Below are positions 45,110 through 53,468 of a stretch of 64,000 nt of DNA, piece by piece. Both the position numbers and the translations under genes were made by a program. Below the pieces are notes generated by a model. It searched no databases. It was not told the DNA's origin and saw nothing but the letters and a program-made list of their open reading frames with translations. The first letter of the stretch is position 1, and each line of letters starts with the position of its first letter. Source of the DNA: Mycolicibacterium holsaticum DSM 44478 = JCM 12374 (GTDB lineage: Bacteria; Actinomycetota; Actinomycetes; Mycobacteriales; Mycobacteriaceae); the NCBI RefSeq assembly GCF_019645835.1, contig NZ_CP080998.1, forward strand, positions 2,790,001 through 2,854,000. The letters run 5' to 3'.

Positions 45110-46683
45110 ACCTCGTGCGCGCTTCGGCACCGATGCGGCGTTACCTGATCATGTCGGTGGCCTGCGGGCTCGTCGTCGCCGCCGCGACCATCGCATCAGC
45201 AGTGGTGCTCGCGCGCATCGTCGCCGGGATCATCACCGACCCTGCCTCGCGCAGCCTGGCGCACTGGGCCGGATCGCTGGCGATCCTGGTGTCGCTGTGG
45301 CTGATTCGCACCGTCGCGCAGTGGGCGCAGGGCCGCCTGTCCCAAGCCGGCGCGACCGCGGTGATCGCCGACCTCTCTGATCAGGTGCTTCGCACCGTCA
45401 CCGCGTTGTCGCCGCGTCGGCTTGCCGCCGAACGGGATTCGGCGGCCGCGGTGATCACCCGCGGCCTCGACGGCCTGCGACCGTTTCTCACCGCCTACCT
45501 GCCCGCGGTGTTCCTGGCCGCCATCCTCACCCCCGCGGCCGTGCTGACGATCGCCGTCTATGACTGGCCGTCCGCCGTCATCGTGCTGATCGCGCTGCCG
45601 CTCATCCCGATCTTCATGGTGCTGATCGGCCTGCTGACCAAGGACCGCTCGGCGGCGGCGCTGGCCGCGATGACCACACTGCAATCGCGGCTGTTGGATC
45701 TGGTCGCCGGGATCCCGACCCTGCGCGCGCTCGGCCGGGTCGGCGGCTCTGCACAGCGCATCGCCGAACTCGGTGCCGCACATCGACGTTCGGCCATGGC
45801 CACGCTGCGGATGGCGTTTCTGTCAGCGCTCGTGCTGGAGTTGTTGGCCACGCTGGGGGTGGCGCTGGTCGCGGTCGGCATCGGGCTGCGCCTGGTGTTC
45901 GGCGAGATGACCCTGACGGCCGGGCTGACCGCGCTGCTGCTCGCCCCGGAGGTGTTCTGGCCGCTGCGCCGCGTCGGCGTGGAGTTTCACGCCGCCCAGG
46001 ACGGTAAGACCGCCGCCGACAAGGCGTTTCGCCTACTCGACACGCTGGTGCAGCGACCCGCGGGCACCCGGACCGTCGACGCGGACGGCGCCGTCATCCA
46101 CCTCGACGCGCTCGATGCTGACGTCGAACCCGGCCGGGTCACCGTGCTGACGGGCCCCAACGGCGCAGGCAAGAGCACCATGCTCGAGACGATCCTCGGG
46201 CTGCATCCGGGGCGCGTCCTCGTCGACGGTGTCGAAGTCACCGACCTGGATCCGCAGCACTGGTGGCGGCAGGTCGCGTGGTTGCCGCACCGGCCGGTGC
46301 TCATACCCGGCAGCGTCCGCGAGAACCTGGAGCTGTTCGGGCCGCTGCGCGACATGCAGACCGCCTGCCAGCAGGCCGGATTCGACCAGGTGCTCGCCAC
46401 ACTGCCCGACGGGTTGGACACCATGCTCGGCCGCGGCGGTGTCGGGCTGTCGTTGGGTCAACGGCAGCGGCTCGGGCTGGCCCGGACGCTGGGGTCGCCC
46501 GCGCCGGTGCTGCTGCTCGACGAGCCGACGTCGCACCTCGACGCCGGCATGGAAGCCCAGGCGCTCGCCGCGATCACCGCGCGGGCCCGAGCGGGCGCCA
46601 CCGTGCTGGTGGTGGGCCACCGGGACGCTGTGCGCGCGATCGGCGACCGGGTACTGCACATGGGAAGCCTGGTCGATGCTTGA
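45106..46683 (+). CDS. cydD: Thiol-reductant ABC exporter subunit CydD
   Basis: A 525-residue half-transporter: six-helix membrane domain followed by an ATPase with Walker A GPNGAGKSTMLETI, signature LSLGQRQRLGLARTLG and Walker B LLLDEPTSHLDAG. CydDC is needed for assembly of cytochrome bd; in E. coli it has been tied to cysteine/glutathione export and heme. GTG 45106 overlaps the cydB stop. It is a separate gene from cydC, overlapping by 8 bp. Confidence 0.95.
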   Translation: MNLVRASAPMRRYLIMSVACGLVVAAATIASAVVLARIVAGIITDPASRSLAHWAGSLAILVSLWLIRTVAQWAQGRLSQAGATAVIADLSDQVLRTVTALSPRRLAAERDSAAAVITRGLDGLRPFLTAYLPAVFLAAILTPAAVLTIAVYDWPSAVIVLIALPLIPIFMVLIGLLTKDRSAAALAAMTTLQSRLLDLVAGIPTLRALGRVGGSAQRIAELGAAHRRSAMATLRMAFLSALVLELLATLGVALVAVGIGLRLVFGEMTLTAGLTALLLAPEVFWPLRRVGVEFHAAQDGKTAADKAFRLLDTLVQRPAGTRTVDADGAVIHLDALDADVEPGRVTVLTGPNGAGKSTMLETILGLHPGRVLVDGVEVTDLDPQHWWRQVAWLPHRPVLIPGSVRENLELFGPLRDMQTACQQAGFDQVLATLPDGLDTMLGRGGVGLSLGQRQRLGLARTLGSPAPVLLLDEPTSHLDAGMEAQALAAITARARAGATVLVVGHRDAVRAIGDRVLHMGSLVDA

Positions 46684-48160
46684 GCTTCTGCGTCCCCGAC
46701 TTCCGCGGCTGGTGTTGGCCGTCGCGCTCGGCGTGCTGTCGTTGGGCAGCGCCCTGGCGCTGGCCGGCATCGCGGCATGGCTGATCACCCGGGCATGGCA
46801 GATGCCGCCGGTGCTGGACCTGACGATCGCCGTCGTCGCAGTCCGCGCATTGGGCATCTCGCGCGGGGTGCTTGGCTACTGCCAGCGGCTGGCCTCGCAC
46901 GACACCGCGCTGCGCTCGGCCGCCGACGTGCGCGAGGCGCTGTTCCGCCGGCTCGCCGACGCGCCCGCCGGAACGGCGTCGCGGCTGCCCAGCGGTGAGT
47001 TGGTGGCCCGGATCGGCGGGTCGGTCGACGAGTTGGCCGACGTGCTGGTGCGGGCCGTGCTGCCGATCGCGGTGGCCGCGGTGCTCTCGGTGATCGCGGT
47101 CGCGGTGATCGCGGTCATCTCCCCCGCCGCGGCGGCGGTGCTGGCCATCTGCCTGTTCGTCGCGGGCGTTGCCGCACCGTGGAGCGCCGCGCGTGCCGCC
47201 TCGGCAGCTGAAGCAATTGCCGCGCAACACCATTCCGGTCGTGATGTCGCTGTCATGCTCGCACTCGAACATGCCCCGGAGCTTCGCGTCGGTGGCCGCC
47301 TCGACGACGTCATCGCCGAAGCCGGCCGCCGCCACCGGGACTGGGGTCGCGAAACCGACCGGGCCGCGGCCCCCGCGGCCGTCGCGGCCGCCGCACCGAC
47401 CGCTGCGATCGGTGTCAGCGTGCTCGGCGCCGTCTTCGCCGCGATCGCGCTCGCGCATACCGTGTCCCCGATGACCCTGGCGGTTCTCATGCTGCTTCCG
47501 CTGTCGGCGTTCGAGGCGACGGCCGCACTGCCTGCTGCCACAACACAACTCACGCGATCACGTATCGCCGCCCGCCGGCTCACCGAACTGACCGCGCCCG
47601 TCGAACGTGTCCGCCCGCCGGTGACGCCGGTGCCACTGACGCCGGGTGCCCGGCTGGCCGTGCTCGGCGCCAGCGGGTCCGGTAAGACCACGCTGCTGAT
47701 GGCGATGGCCGAAAACCCTTCGCAGACCGCGTTCTTCGCCGAGGATGCACACCTGTTCACCACCACGGTGCGCGACAACCTGTTGGTGGCCCGCGGTGAC
47801 GCGACCGACGACGAACTGCAGGACGCGTTGCGCCGCGTCGGTCTCGGGGAATGGCTCGAGGCGCTGCCCGACGGGTTGTCCACCGTTCTGGTCGGCGGTG
47901 CCGGCGCCGTGTCCGCGGGTCAGCGCAGACGACTTCTGTTGGCTCGCGCGCTGATCTGCCCGGCGCCGACGGTGCTGCTGGACGAACCCACCGAACACCT
48001 TGACGCCGAAGACAGTCAGCGCATACTCACCGCTCTGCTCACCCCCGGTGACCTGTTCAGCGCCGAACGCACGGTCGTGGTCGCCACCCACCACCTGCCC
48101 AAAGATGTTCGCTGTCCAACCCTTAACCTGGACGTCAGCGGGGTAGCCTCGTCGGTATGA
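46676..48160 (+). CDS. cydC: Thiol-reductant ABC exporter subunit CydC
   Basis: A 494-residue half-transporter partner of CydD. Six-helix domain then a short ATPase: Walker A GASGSGKTT, signature VSAGQRRRLLLARAL (the usual L-S-G-G-Q is altered to V-S-A-G-Q) and Walker B VLLDEPTEHLDAED. The ATPase is shorter than normal, with little sequence between the Walker A and the Q-loop (MAMAENPSQTAFFAEDAHLF). ATG 46676 overlaps cydD by 8 bp; the stop overlaps the next ATG. Confidence 0.93.
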   Translation: MLELLRPRLPRLVLAVALGVLSLGSALALAGIAAWLITRAWQMPPVLDLTIAVVAVRALGISRGVLGYCQRLASHDTALRSAADVREALFRRLADAPAGTASRLPSGELVARIGGSVDELADVLVRAVLPIAVAAVLSVIAVAVIAVISPAAAAVLAICLFVAGVAAPWSAARAASAAEAIAAQHHSGRDVAVMLALEHAPELRVGGRLDDVIAEAGRRHRDWGRETDRAAAPAAVAAAAPTAAIGVSVLGAVFAAIALAHTVSPMTLAVLMLLPLSAFEATAALPAATTQLTRSRIAARRLTELTAPVERVRPPVTPVPLTPGARLAVLGASGSGKTTLLMAMAENPSQTAFFAEDAHLFTTTVRDNLLVARGDATDDELQDALRRVGLGEWLEALPDGLSTVLVGGAGAVSAGQRRRLLLARALICPAPTVLLDEPTEHLDAEDSQRILTALLTPGDLFSAERTVVVATHHLPKDVRCPTLNLDVSGVASSV

Positions 48161-48666
48161 GCGAACCGGACAGACCCGAGACGCCACCACCACCTCAGCC
48201 CCCGCCGCCGGGCGTCTACGGCGCCTACCCCCCTCCGTATCCCGGCAGTTACCCGCCTCCCCCGCCGTACGGCGGATACGCGCCGCCGCCGACGGGACCC
48301 AAGAACGGCTTCGGTATCGCCGCCCTGGTGATCGCGATCGTCTCGTTGGCATCGGTGATCTTCGGTGTCGTGCTCGGTGTCGTGGCGATCATTTTCGGTT
48401 TCCTCGGCTGGGGCAGGGCCAAGCGCGGTGAGGCGACCAACGGCGGCATGGCCGTCGCCGGCATCGTCCTGGGCATCCTCAGCATCATCGAGGCGATCGC
48501 GGCGATCGGGCTTCTCGTGTGGGGATTCGACCGCGCCGGTGGCACGGACTATCTGGACTGCGTGTCGCGGGCGGGCAACGACCAGGCGGCCATCGAACAG
48601 TGCGCCGATCAGTTCCGGGACCGCGTCGAAGACCAGTTCTCGTTCACGGTGTCCCCGACGCCCTAA
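48157..48666 (+). CDS. DUF4190-type small membrane protein with proline-rich N-terminus
   Basis: A 169-residue protein. Residues 1-45 are rich in Pro, Gly and Tyr (PPPPGVYGAYPPPYPGSYPP), then two membrane helices (GIAALVIAIVSLASVIFGVVLGVVAIIFGFLGW and AVAGIVLGILSIIEAIAAIGLLVWGF) with a GRAKRGEATNGG loop, and a short external tail with two Cys (LDCVSRAG, EQCADQ). The ATG overlaps the cydC stop (ATGA), but TAGCCT lies 7 nt before it, so an internal leaderless promoter is also possible. It overlaps tesB convergently by 4 bp. Function unknown. Confidence 0.85.
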   Translation: MSEPDRPETPPPPQPPPPGVYGAYPPPYPGSYPPPPPYGGYAPPPTGPKNGFGIAALVIAIVSLASVIFGVVLGVVAIIFGFLGWGRAKRGEATNGGMAVAGIVLGILSIIEAIAAIGLLVWGFDRAGGTDYLDCVSRAGNDQAAIEQCADQFRDRVEDQFSFTVSPTP

Positions 48667-49565
48667 CTCGTGGCCGCCGGGAAGTATTTGACGATGCCTT
48701 CCTGTACGACGGTCGCCAACAGCTGACCCGACGGGTCGAAGAAGTGCCCGGTGCCCAGCCCGCGCGAGTCGGTGGCCACCGGTGACGACGTCGAGTACAG
48801 CACCCAGTCGTCAAAATGGACGGGCCGGTGAAACCACACTGAATGGTTCGTGGTGACCGCGAAGATGCGGTCGAACCCCCACGACAACCCGTGGGTGGTG
48901 ATGATCGAGTCGAGCACCGTGGTGTCCGACGAATACACCAGAGCCGCGGCATGTACGGCCGGGTCGGCGGGCATCTGGCCCAGCGCCTTCATCCAGACCC
49001 GGTTGTGCGGCAGCTTCTCCCCCTTCTTGCGCATCACCCAGGTGGGGTCGTTGGTGTAGCGCCAGTCGATCGGCCGCAGCGCGTTGACGAAATGCGGAAC
49101 GACATCCTCGTAGCCGCGGAGCAGATCGTCCACCGGCGGCACCGACAGCGGGTCGGGCAGGTCGGGCGGCGCGATTCCGTGCTCGAGGCTGGGGCCACCC
49201 GACAGGAACGACACCATGGCGGTGGTCAGCAGCAGTCCGTCCTGCATGACGTCGACGCGGCGGTTGGCGAACCGGCGCTCGTCGCGCAGCCGCACGACGT
49301 GGAACTCGAGGTCCTTCTCCGGGTCGCCGCCGGCGATGAAGTGCACCGACAGCGCGCTCGGCGGGGTCCGATACTTCAAGCTGCGGGTGGCGGCCATGAA
49401 CGACTGCGCCATCATCTGGCCGCCGAAGGTGCGCACCGGGTTCTTGCTCGGATGCGAGCCGACGTAGGTGTTGTCGTCGATCTGTTCGAGGTCGAGGATC
49501 GCCAGCAGTTCGTCGAAGTCTGCGGTGCTGGCCGCTGATCGCACGGGCCGCTCGTCGGAAGACAC
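48663..49565 (-). CDS. tesB: Acyl-CoA thioesterase II (TesB-type)
   Basis: A 300-residue double-hotdog thioesterase that releases CoA from acyl-CoA. The two hotdog halves are visible (YVGSHPSKNPVRTFGGQMMAQSFMAA and the C-terminal VTTNHSVWFHRPVHFDDWVLY). Catalytic Asp is expected in YSSDTTVLDSIITTHG and Gln in SGQLLATVVQEGIVK. It follows pykA by 8 bp in the same direction, as Rv1618 neighbours Rv1617, and so is probably co-transcribed. Confidence 0.94.
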   Translation of the reverse strand: MSSDERPVRSAASTADFDELLAILDLEQIDDNTYVGSHPSKNPVRTFGGQMMAQSFMAATRSLKYRTPPSALSVHFIAGGDPEKDLEFHVVRLRDERRFANRRVDVMQDGLLLTTAMVSFLSGGPSLEHGIAPPDLPDPLSVPPVDDLLRGYEDVVPHFVNALRPIDWRYTNDPTWVMRKKGEKLPHNRVWMKALGQMPADPAVHAAALVYSSDTTVLDSIITTHGLSWGFDRIFAVTTNHSVWFHRPVHFDDWVLYSTSSPVATDSRGLGTGHFFDPSGQLLATVVQEGIVKYFPAATS

Positions 49566-49573
49566 AGGCCTGT

Positions 49574-50992
49574 TTATACGTCCTCCTCGCCGATGCGGTG
49601 CACGTGGATCATGTTCGTGGAACCCACGGTGCCGGGCGGCGCGCCCGCCACGATGACGATCAGGTCGCCACGCTTGTATCGACCCAGTTCGAGTAGCGAC
49701 TGGTCGACGTGACGGATCATGCCGTCGGTGGTTTGGATATGGGGCACGATGAATGTCTCTGTGCCCCAGGTCAACGCCAGCTGGCTGCGGATCTCGGGCA
49801 GCGATGTGAACGCGAGCAGCGGCAGCGGGGTGTGCAGCCGTGCCAGCCTGCGCACCGTGTCACCGGACTGGGTGTAGGCCACCAGCGCCTTGGCGTCCAG
49901 GCGTTCCCCGATGTCGCGGGCCGCGTAGGAGATGACACCGCGCTTGGTCCTGGGCATGTGCGCCAACGGCGGCGCGGCCACCGAATTCTCCTCGACCGCT
50001 TCGATGATGCGGGCCATGGTCTTGACGGCTTCCAGCGGGAACTTGCCGACCGACGTCTCACCGGAGAGCATCACGGCGTCGGTGCCGTCGAGTACCGCAT
50101 TGGCGACATCGGATGCCTCTGCGCGGGTCGGGCGGGAGTTCTCGATCATCGACTCCAGCATCTGAGTGGCGACGATGACGGGTTTGGCGTTCTCCCTTGC
50201 CATTTGGATCGCGCGTTTCTGGACCAGCGGGACCTCTTCGAGCGGCAGCTCCACCCCGAGATCGCCACGCGCGACCATGATGGCGTCGAACGCCAGGACG
50301 ATGGCCTCGAGATTGTCGATGGCTTCGGGCTTTTCCAGCTTGGCGATCACAGGTACGCGCCTGCCGACGCGGTCCATCACTTCGTGAACGACCTCGATGT
50401 CGGCCGGTGAGCGTACGAACGACAGCGCGACCAGGTCGACACCGAGGCGCAGGGCGAACTCGAGATCGTCGATGTCTTTTTCGGACAGTGCGGGCGCCGA
50501 CACGTTCATGCCGGGCATCGACATGCCCTTGTTGTTGCTGACCGGACCACCCTCGGTGACGATGCACACCACGTCGTTACCGTCGATGCTGTCCACCACG
50601 AGGCCCACGTTGCCGTCGTCGACGAGCACCCGATCGCCCGGCTTGGCGTCTTCGGCCAACCGCTTGTAGGTGGTCGACACTCGGTCGTGTGTGCCCTGGA
50701 GATCTTCGACGGTGATGCGCACCGTGTCCCCGGTCGCCCAGTAGGTCGGCCCCGCGGCGAACCGGCCGAGGCGGATCTTGGGTCCCTGCAGATCCGCGAG
50801 GACTCCGACGGCGCGCCCGGAGCCGTCCGAGGCGGCCCGGACGCGCTTGTAGTTCGCTTCGTGATCGGGGTAACCGCCATGGCTGAAGTTCAGCCGCGCA
50901 ACGTCCATCCCGGCGTCGACCAGCGCCCTGACGGCCTCCTCGCTGGCGGTGGCCGGCCCCAACGTACAGACGATCTTCCCGCGTCTACTCAC
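49574..50992 (-). CDS. pykA: Pyruvate kinase
   Basis: A 472-residue glycolytic enzyme making ATP and pyruvate from phosphoenolpyruvate. Features: N-terminal RGKIVCTLGPATASEE, substrate region RLNFSHGG, DLQGPKIRLGRF, catalytic Lys in PVIAKLEKPEA, metal Glu and Asp in VARGDLGVELPLEEVP and the active-site segment VIVATQMLESMIENSRPTRAEASDVANAVLDGTDAVMLS. GTG 50992 lies 8 nt after TATGCT (minus strand, 51006-51001), a near-leaderless start. Confidence 0.97.
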   Translation of the reverse strand: MSRRGKIVCTLGPATASEEAVRALVDAGMDVARLNFSHGGYPDHEANYKRVRAASDGSGRAVGVLADLQGPKIRLGRFAAGPTYWATGDTVRITVEDLQGTHDRVSTTYKRLAEDAKPGDRVLVDDGNVGLVVDSIDGNDVVCIVTEGGPVSNNKGMSMPGMNVSAPALSEKDIDDLEFALRLGVDLVALSFVRSPADIEVVHEVMDRVGRRVPVIAKLEKPEAIDNLEAIVLAFDAIMVARGDLGVELPLEEVPLVQKRAIQMARENAKPVIVATQMLESMIENSRPTRAEASDVANAVLDGTDAVMLSGETSVGKFPLEAVKTMARIIEAVEENSVAAPPLAHMPRTKRGVISYAARDIGERLDAKALVAYTQSGDTVRRLARLHTPLPLLAFTSLPEIRSQLALTWGTETFIVPHIQTTDGMIRHVDQSLLELGRYKRGDLIVIVAGAPPGTVGSTNMIHVHRIGEEDV

Positions 50993-51071
50993 GACTGCTC
51001 AGCATAGTCGTTGATCGATTCAGATGCCGCGCCGTCGACGCCGGGCCGTCCGGTCAGTGAATGCTCAGTGC

Positions 51072-51090
51072 GCGTGCGGCTTTCGCACGC
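51072..51090 (-). terminator. Hairpin between the DUF2752 gene and pykA
   Basis: Perfect 7-bp arms GCGTGCG (51072-51078) and CGCACGC (51084-51090) with a 5-nt loop, 7 nt after the DUF2752 stop. No T-run follows. It may end the TM2-DUF2752 transcript before the pykA promoter. Confidence 0.5.
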
Positions 51091-51097
51091 CGGGAAG

Positions 51098-51508
51098 CTA
51101 GCCGGCGAGGACCGTCGGAACCAGCGGGAAGCCTGGCAGGTTACGCACCACCGCCCAGGTCACTGCGGTGGCGACGATGACGACCACGAGCGGGATGTTC
51201 CACACCGGCCGCTTCAGCCGCCACCGCACAAGGGCCCAGACCAGCAGCGCGGGCAGCCCGACAAGCAGGAAGACATTGTCGACGACGGCCGCGGCCAGAT
51301 CGCCGTGGAGCAGGTCGTGCATCATGCGCAGACCGCCGCAGCCAGGACAATCGAGGCCGGTCAGGACGTTGAACGGGCAAGCGGGAAAGAAAAAATTGGA
51401 TCGGTGCGGGTCGGCGAGGCCGACATAGGCCAGCGCGCCCGCCGCCAGGGCGCCCGTTCCCAGCGCGGTGTACAGCCGTCCCCGGCTGGCGACGACGCTA
51501 GGTGCCAT
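51098..51508 (-). CDS. DUF2752 membrane protein (Rv1616-like)
   Basis: A 136-residue protein with about three helices. The family hallmark is the Cys-rich motif ACPFNVLTGLDCPGCGGLRMMHDLLHGDLAAA, where three or four Cys and a His could bind metal. Function unknown. Its ATG lies 11 bp inside the end of the TM2-domain gene, so the two are translated together, as for the Rv1615/Rv1616 pair. Confidence 0.88.
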   Translation of the reverse strand: MAPSVVASRGRLYTALGTGALAAGALAYVGLADPHRSNFFFPACPFNVLTGLDCPGCGGLRMMHDLLHGDLAAAVVDNVFLLVGLPALLVWALVRWRLKRPVWNIPLVVVIVATAVTWAVVRNLPGFPLVPTVLAG

Positions 51509-51896
51509 CGCGTAGCGGACGTCCCTCCGGGTCGCGCACCTTGTCGGTCAGGATGAGCACTGCGTCGACGACGCCCCACACCACCGCCCCGATGCCGCAG
51601 GTGACCAGCCCGACGACGAGTTGGGCGATGCCCAATCCGGTGTTGCCCAGGTAGATGCGGCCGATGCCGACGATCCCGATGAGCCCGATCAACTGCAGGA
51701 GACCCGCAACCACCTTGGACTTGTCCGAAAGCGGCTCACCGGTCAACGGATGACGACCGAACGGCGCGGCCGGGTCGGTGTAGACGGGCGGGTAGGCGCC
51801 AGGCGGCGGGCCGTACTGGCCGGGTTGCGGATACGGCTGCTGTGGCGGCGGAGGCGGGACGGAGTGCTCGTTGCCACCGAACTGGGGCTCAGTCAT
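51498..51896 (-). CDS. TM2-domain membrane protein (Rv1615-like)
   Basis: A 132-residue protein: a Pro/Gln/Tyr-rich N-terminus (about 45 residues), then a TM2 domain with two helices, GLLQLIGLIGIVGIGRIYLGNTGLGIAQLVVGLVTCGIG followed by WGVVDAVLIL. TM2 proteins are of unknown function in bacteria. ATG 51896 is chosen over the in-frame extension to 52076, which runs antisense to the divergent monooxygenase. In M. tuberculosis this gene is next to lgt; here two extra genes intervene. Confidence 0.88.
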   Translation of the reverse strand: MTEPQFGGNEHSVPPPPPQQPYPQPGQYGPPPGAYPPVYTDPAAPFGRHPLTGEPLSDKSKVVAGLLQLIGLIGIVGIGRIYLGNTGLGIAQLVVGLVTCGIGAVVWGVVDAVLILTDKVRDPEGRPLRDGT

Positions 51897-51978
51897 AGAG
51901 CCAGCATGCCAGACGCTGCTCGACCCAGTCAGTAAGGAAAACCCCACCTCCTTTCTTTTCGAGAAGTAGGTTGCAGCG

Positions 51979-53436
51979 ATGCACCGGGAACCCAGGATCG
52001 TCATCGTCGGGGCGGGTATCGCGGGTATCGCGACGGCAGTGACCCTGCAGCGAGCCGGTTTTCGTGAGCTGACCATCCTCGAAAAGGGCTCCGATGTCGG
52101 AGGCGTATGGCATTGGAACCGTTATCCCGGGCTGGCCTGCGATGTGCCGTCACAGCTGTATCAGTTCTCGTTCGCGCCGAAGCCGGACTGGTCGTCGGTT
52201 TTCGCGCCGGGTGCGGAGATTCAGCAGTATCTGCGCGGGGTCATCGACCGGTTCGGTGTGGACCGGTATGTCCGGCTCAACACCGAGGTCGTCTCCGCGG
52301 AGTTCACCGGAACCGGCTGGCGGATCGTGAGTTCCGGTGGCGCACAGTGGGAAGCTGACTTCCTGATCGCAGCTACGGGTGTGCTGCATCATCCGTTTAC
52401 GCCGCCGATCCCCGGACTGGACACGTTCGGCGGGCAGGTGGTGCACACCGCCTGCTGGGATGACAGCATTGAGATGGCCGACCGGCGTATCGGCGTCATC
52501 GGCAACGGGTCCACGGGGGTGCAGATCGTTTCGGCGTTGCAGCCGGCGGCCGCCGAGATCACGCATTTCGTGCGTACTCCGCAGTGGGTGGTGTGGGCAC
52601 CGACGGGTCTGCGACAACCGGGGTGGGTGGGTAGGCTGCTGAGCGCGCGACCGGGTCTGCACCGTCGTGTGTATGACGCGTTGTTGCAGGGGTCGGGGTT
52701 TCTGGCCGACGTCACCACCCGACCGAGTTGGCGGCGGAGCCTCGTACAGGCATGTGCGCGGTGGTCGTTGCGTTTTCAAGTGCGCGACGCGCAGTTGCGG
52801 CAACGGCTGACACCGAGCTACCAGCCGTTGTGCAAGCGTCAGGTGATCTCGGGCTCCTATTACCGTGCGCTGCGGGCGCACAACGCGCGGCTGGTCACGT
52901 CGCCGATCGAGGCGCTCACGCCGACCGGTGTCCGCACGGCTGACGGGGTCGAGATCGGTTTGGATGTACTGGTGCTGGCCACCGGGTTTCATGCGCACAA
53001 CTACATGCGGCCGATGGATCTGCGTGGGCGTGACGGCGTGTCGATCGACGATGTCTGGGCAAAAGGCCCACGGGCATACCGGATGACGGCGATCCCCGGT
53101 TTTCCGAATTTCTTCACGGTGCTTGGACCGAATTCGCCGACGGGTTCGATTTCACTGCAGTACTCCGCCGAGCTCACCGCGCGTTATATCGCTCAGTGGC
53201 TCAGCCGGTTTCGCGATGGCGATATCGACACCGTCGAGGTCACCGAAGAAGCAACCACCAAGTTCAACGACGACGTCGCTGCGGCGCTGGGCCCGACGGT
53301 CTGGAACACCGGCTGTAATTCGTGGTATCTCACCGACGAAGGCAACGTCGATCTTTGGCCGTATGACCGCAAAACGATGACCGCGATGCTGAGCCGGCCA
53401 GACGAGCGAGACTTCCACGTCACCTGCGCTGACTAG
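51979..53436 (+). CDS. Flavin monooxygenase of the Baeyer-Villiger type
   Basis: A 485-residue FAD/NADPH enzyme. FAD-binding GxGxxG is VGAGIAG at residues ~10-16, the NADPH-binding one is GNGSTG near residue 175, and the Baeyer-Villiger fingerprint FxGxxxHxxxW is intact (FGGQVVHTACWD). It should insert oxygen next to a ketone or oxidise a heteroatom; the substrate (ketone, steroid, ethionamide-like drug) cannot be told. ATG 51979 is 6 nt after TAGGTT, a leaderless geometry. With the DUF222/HNH gene it forms an insertion between the otherwise adjacent lgt and TM2 genes. Confidence 0.92.
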   Translation: MHREPRIVIVGAGIAGIATAVTLQRAGFRELTILEKGSDVGGVWHWNRYPGLACDVPSQLYQFSFAPKPDWSSVFAPGAEIQQYLRGVIDRFGVDRYVRLNTEVVSAEFTGTGWRIVSSGGAQWEADFLIAATGVLHHPFTPPIPGLDTFGGQVVHTACWDDSIEMADRRIGVIGNGSTGVQIVSALQPAAAEITHFVRTPQWVVWAPTGLRQPGWVGRLLSARPGLHRRVYDALLQGSGFLADVTTRPSWRRSLVQACARWSLRFQVRDAQLRQRLTPSYQPLCKRQVISGSYYRALRAHNARLVTSPIEALTPTGVRTADGVEIGLDVLVLATGFHAHNYMRPMDLRGRDGVSIDDVWAKGPRAYRMTAIPGFPNFFTVLGPNSPTGSISLQYSAELTARYIAQWLSRFRDGDIDTVEVTEEATTKFNDDVAAALGPTVWNTGCNSWYLTDEGNVDLWPYDRKTMTAMLSRPDERDFHVTCAD

Positions 53437-53468
53437 GCGTGCGGTGTGGTGGCCCCGCGGGGGTGGGG

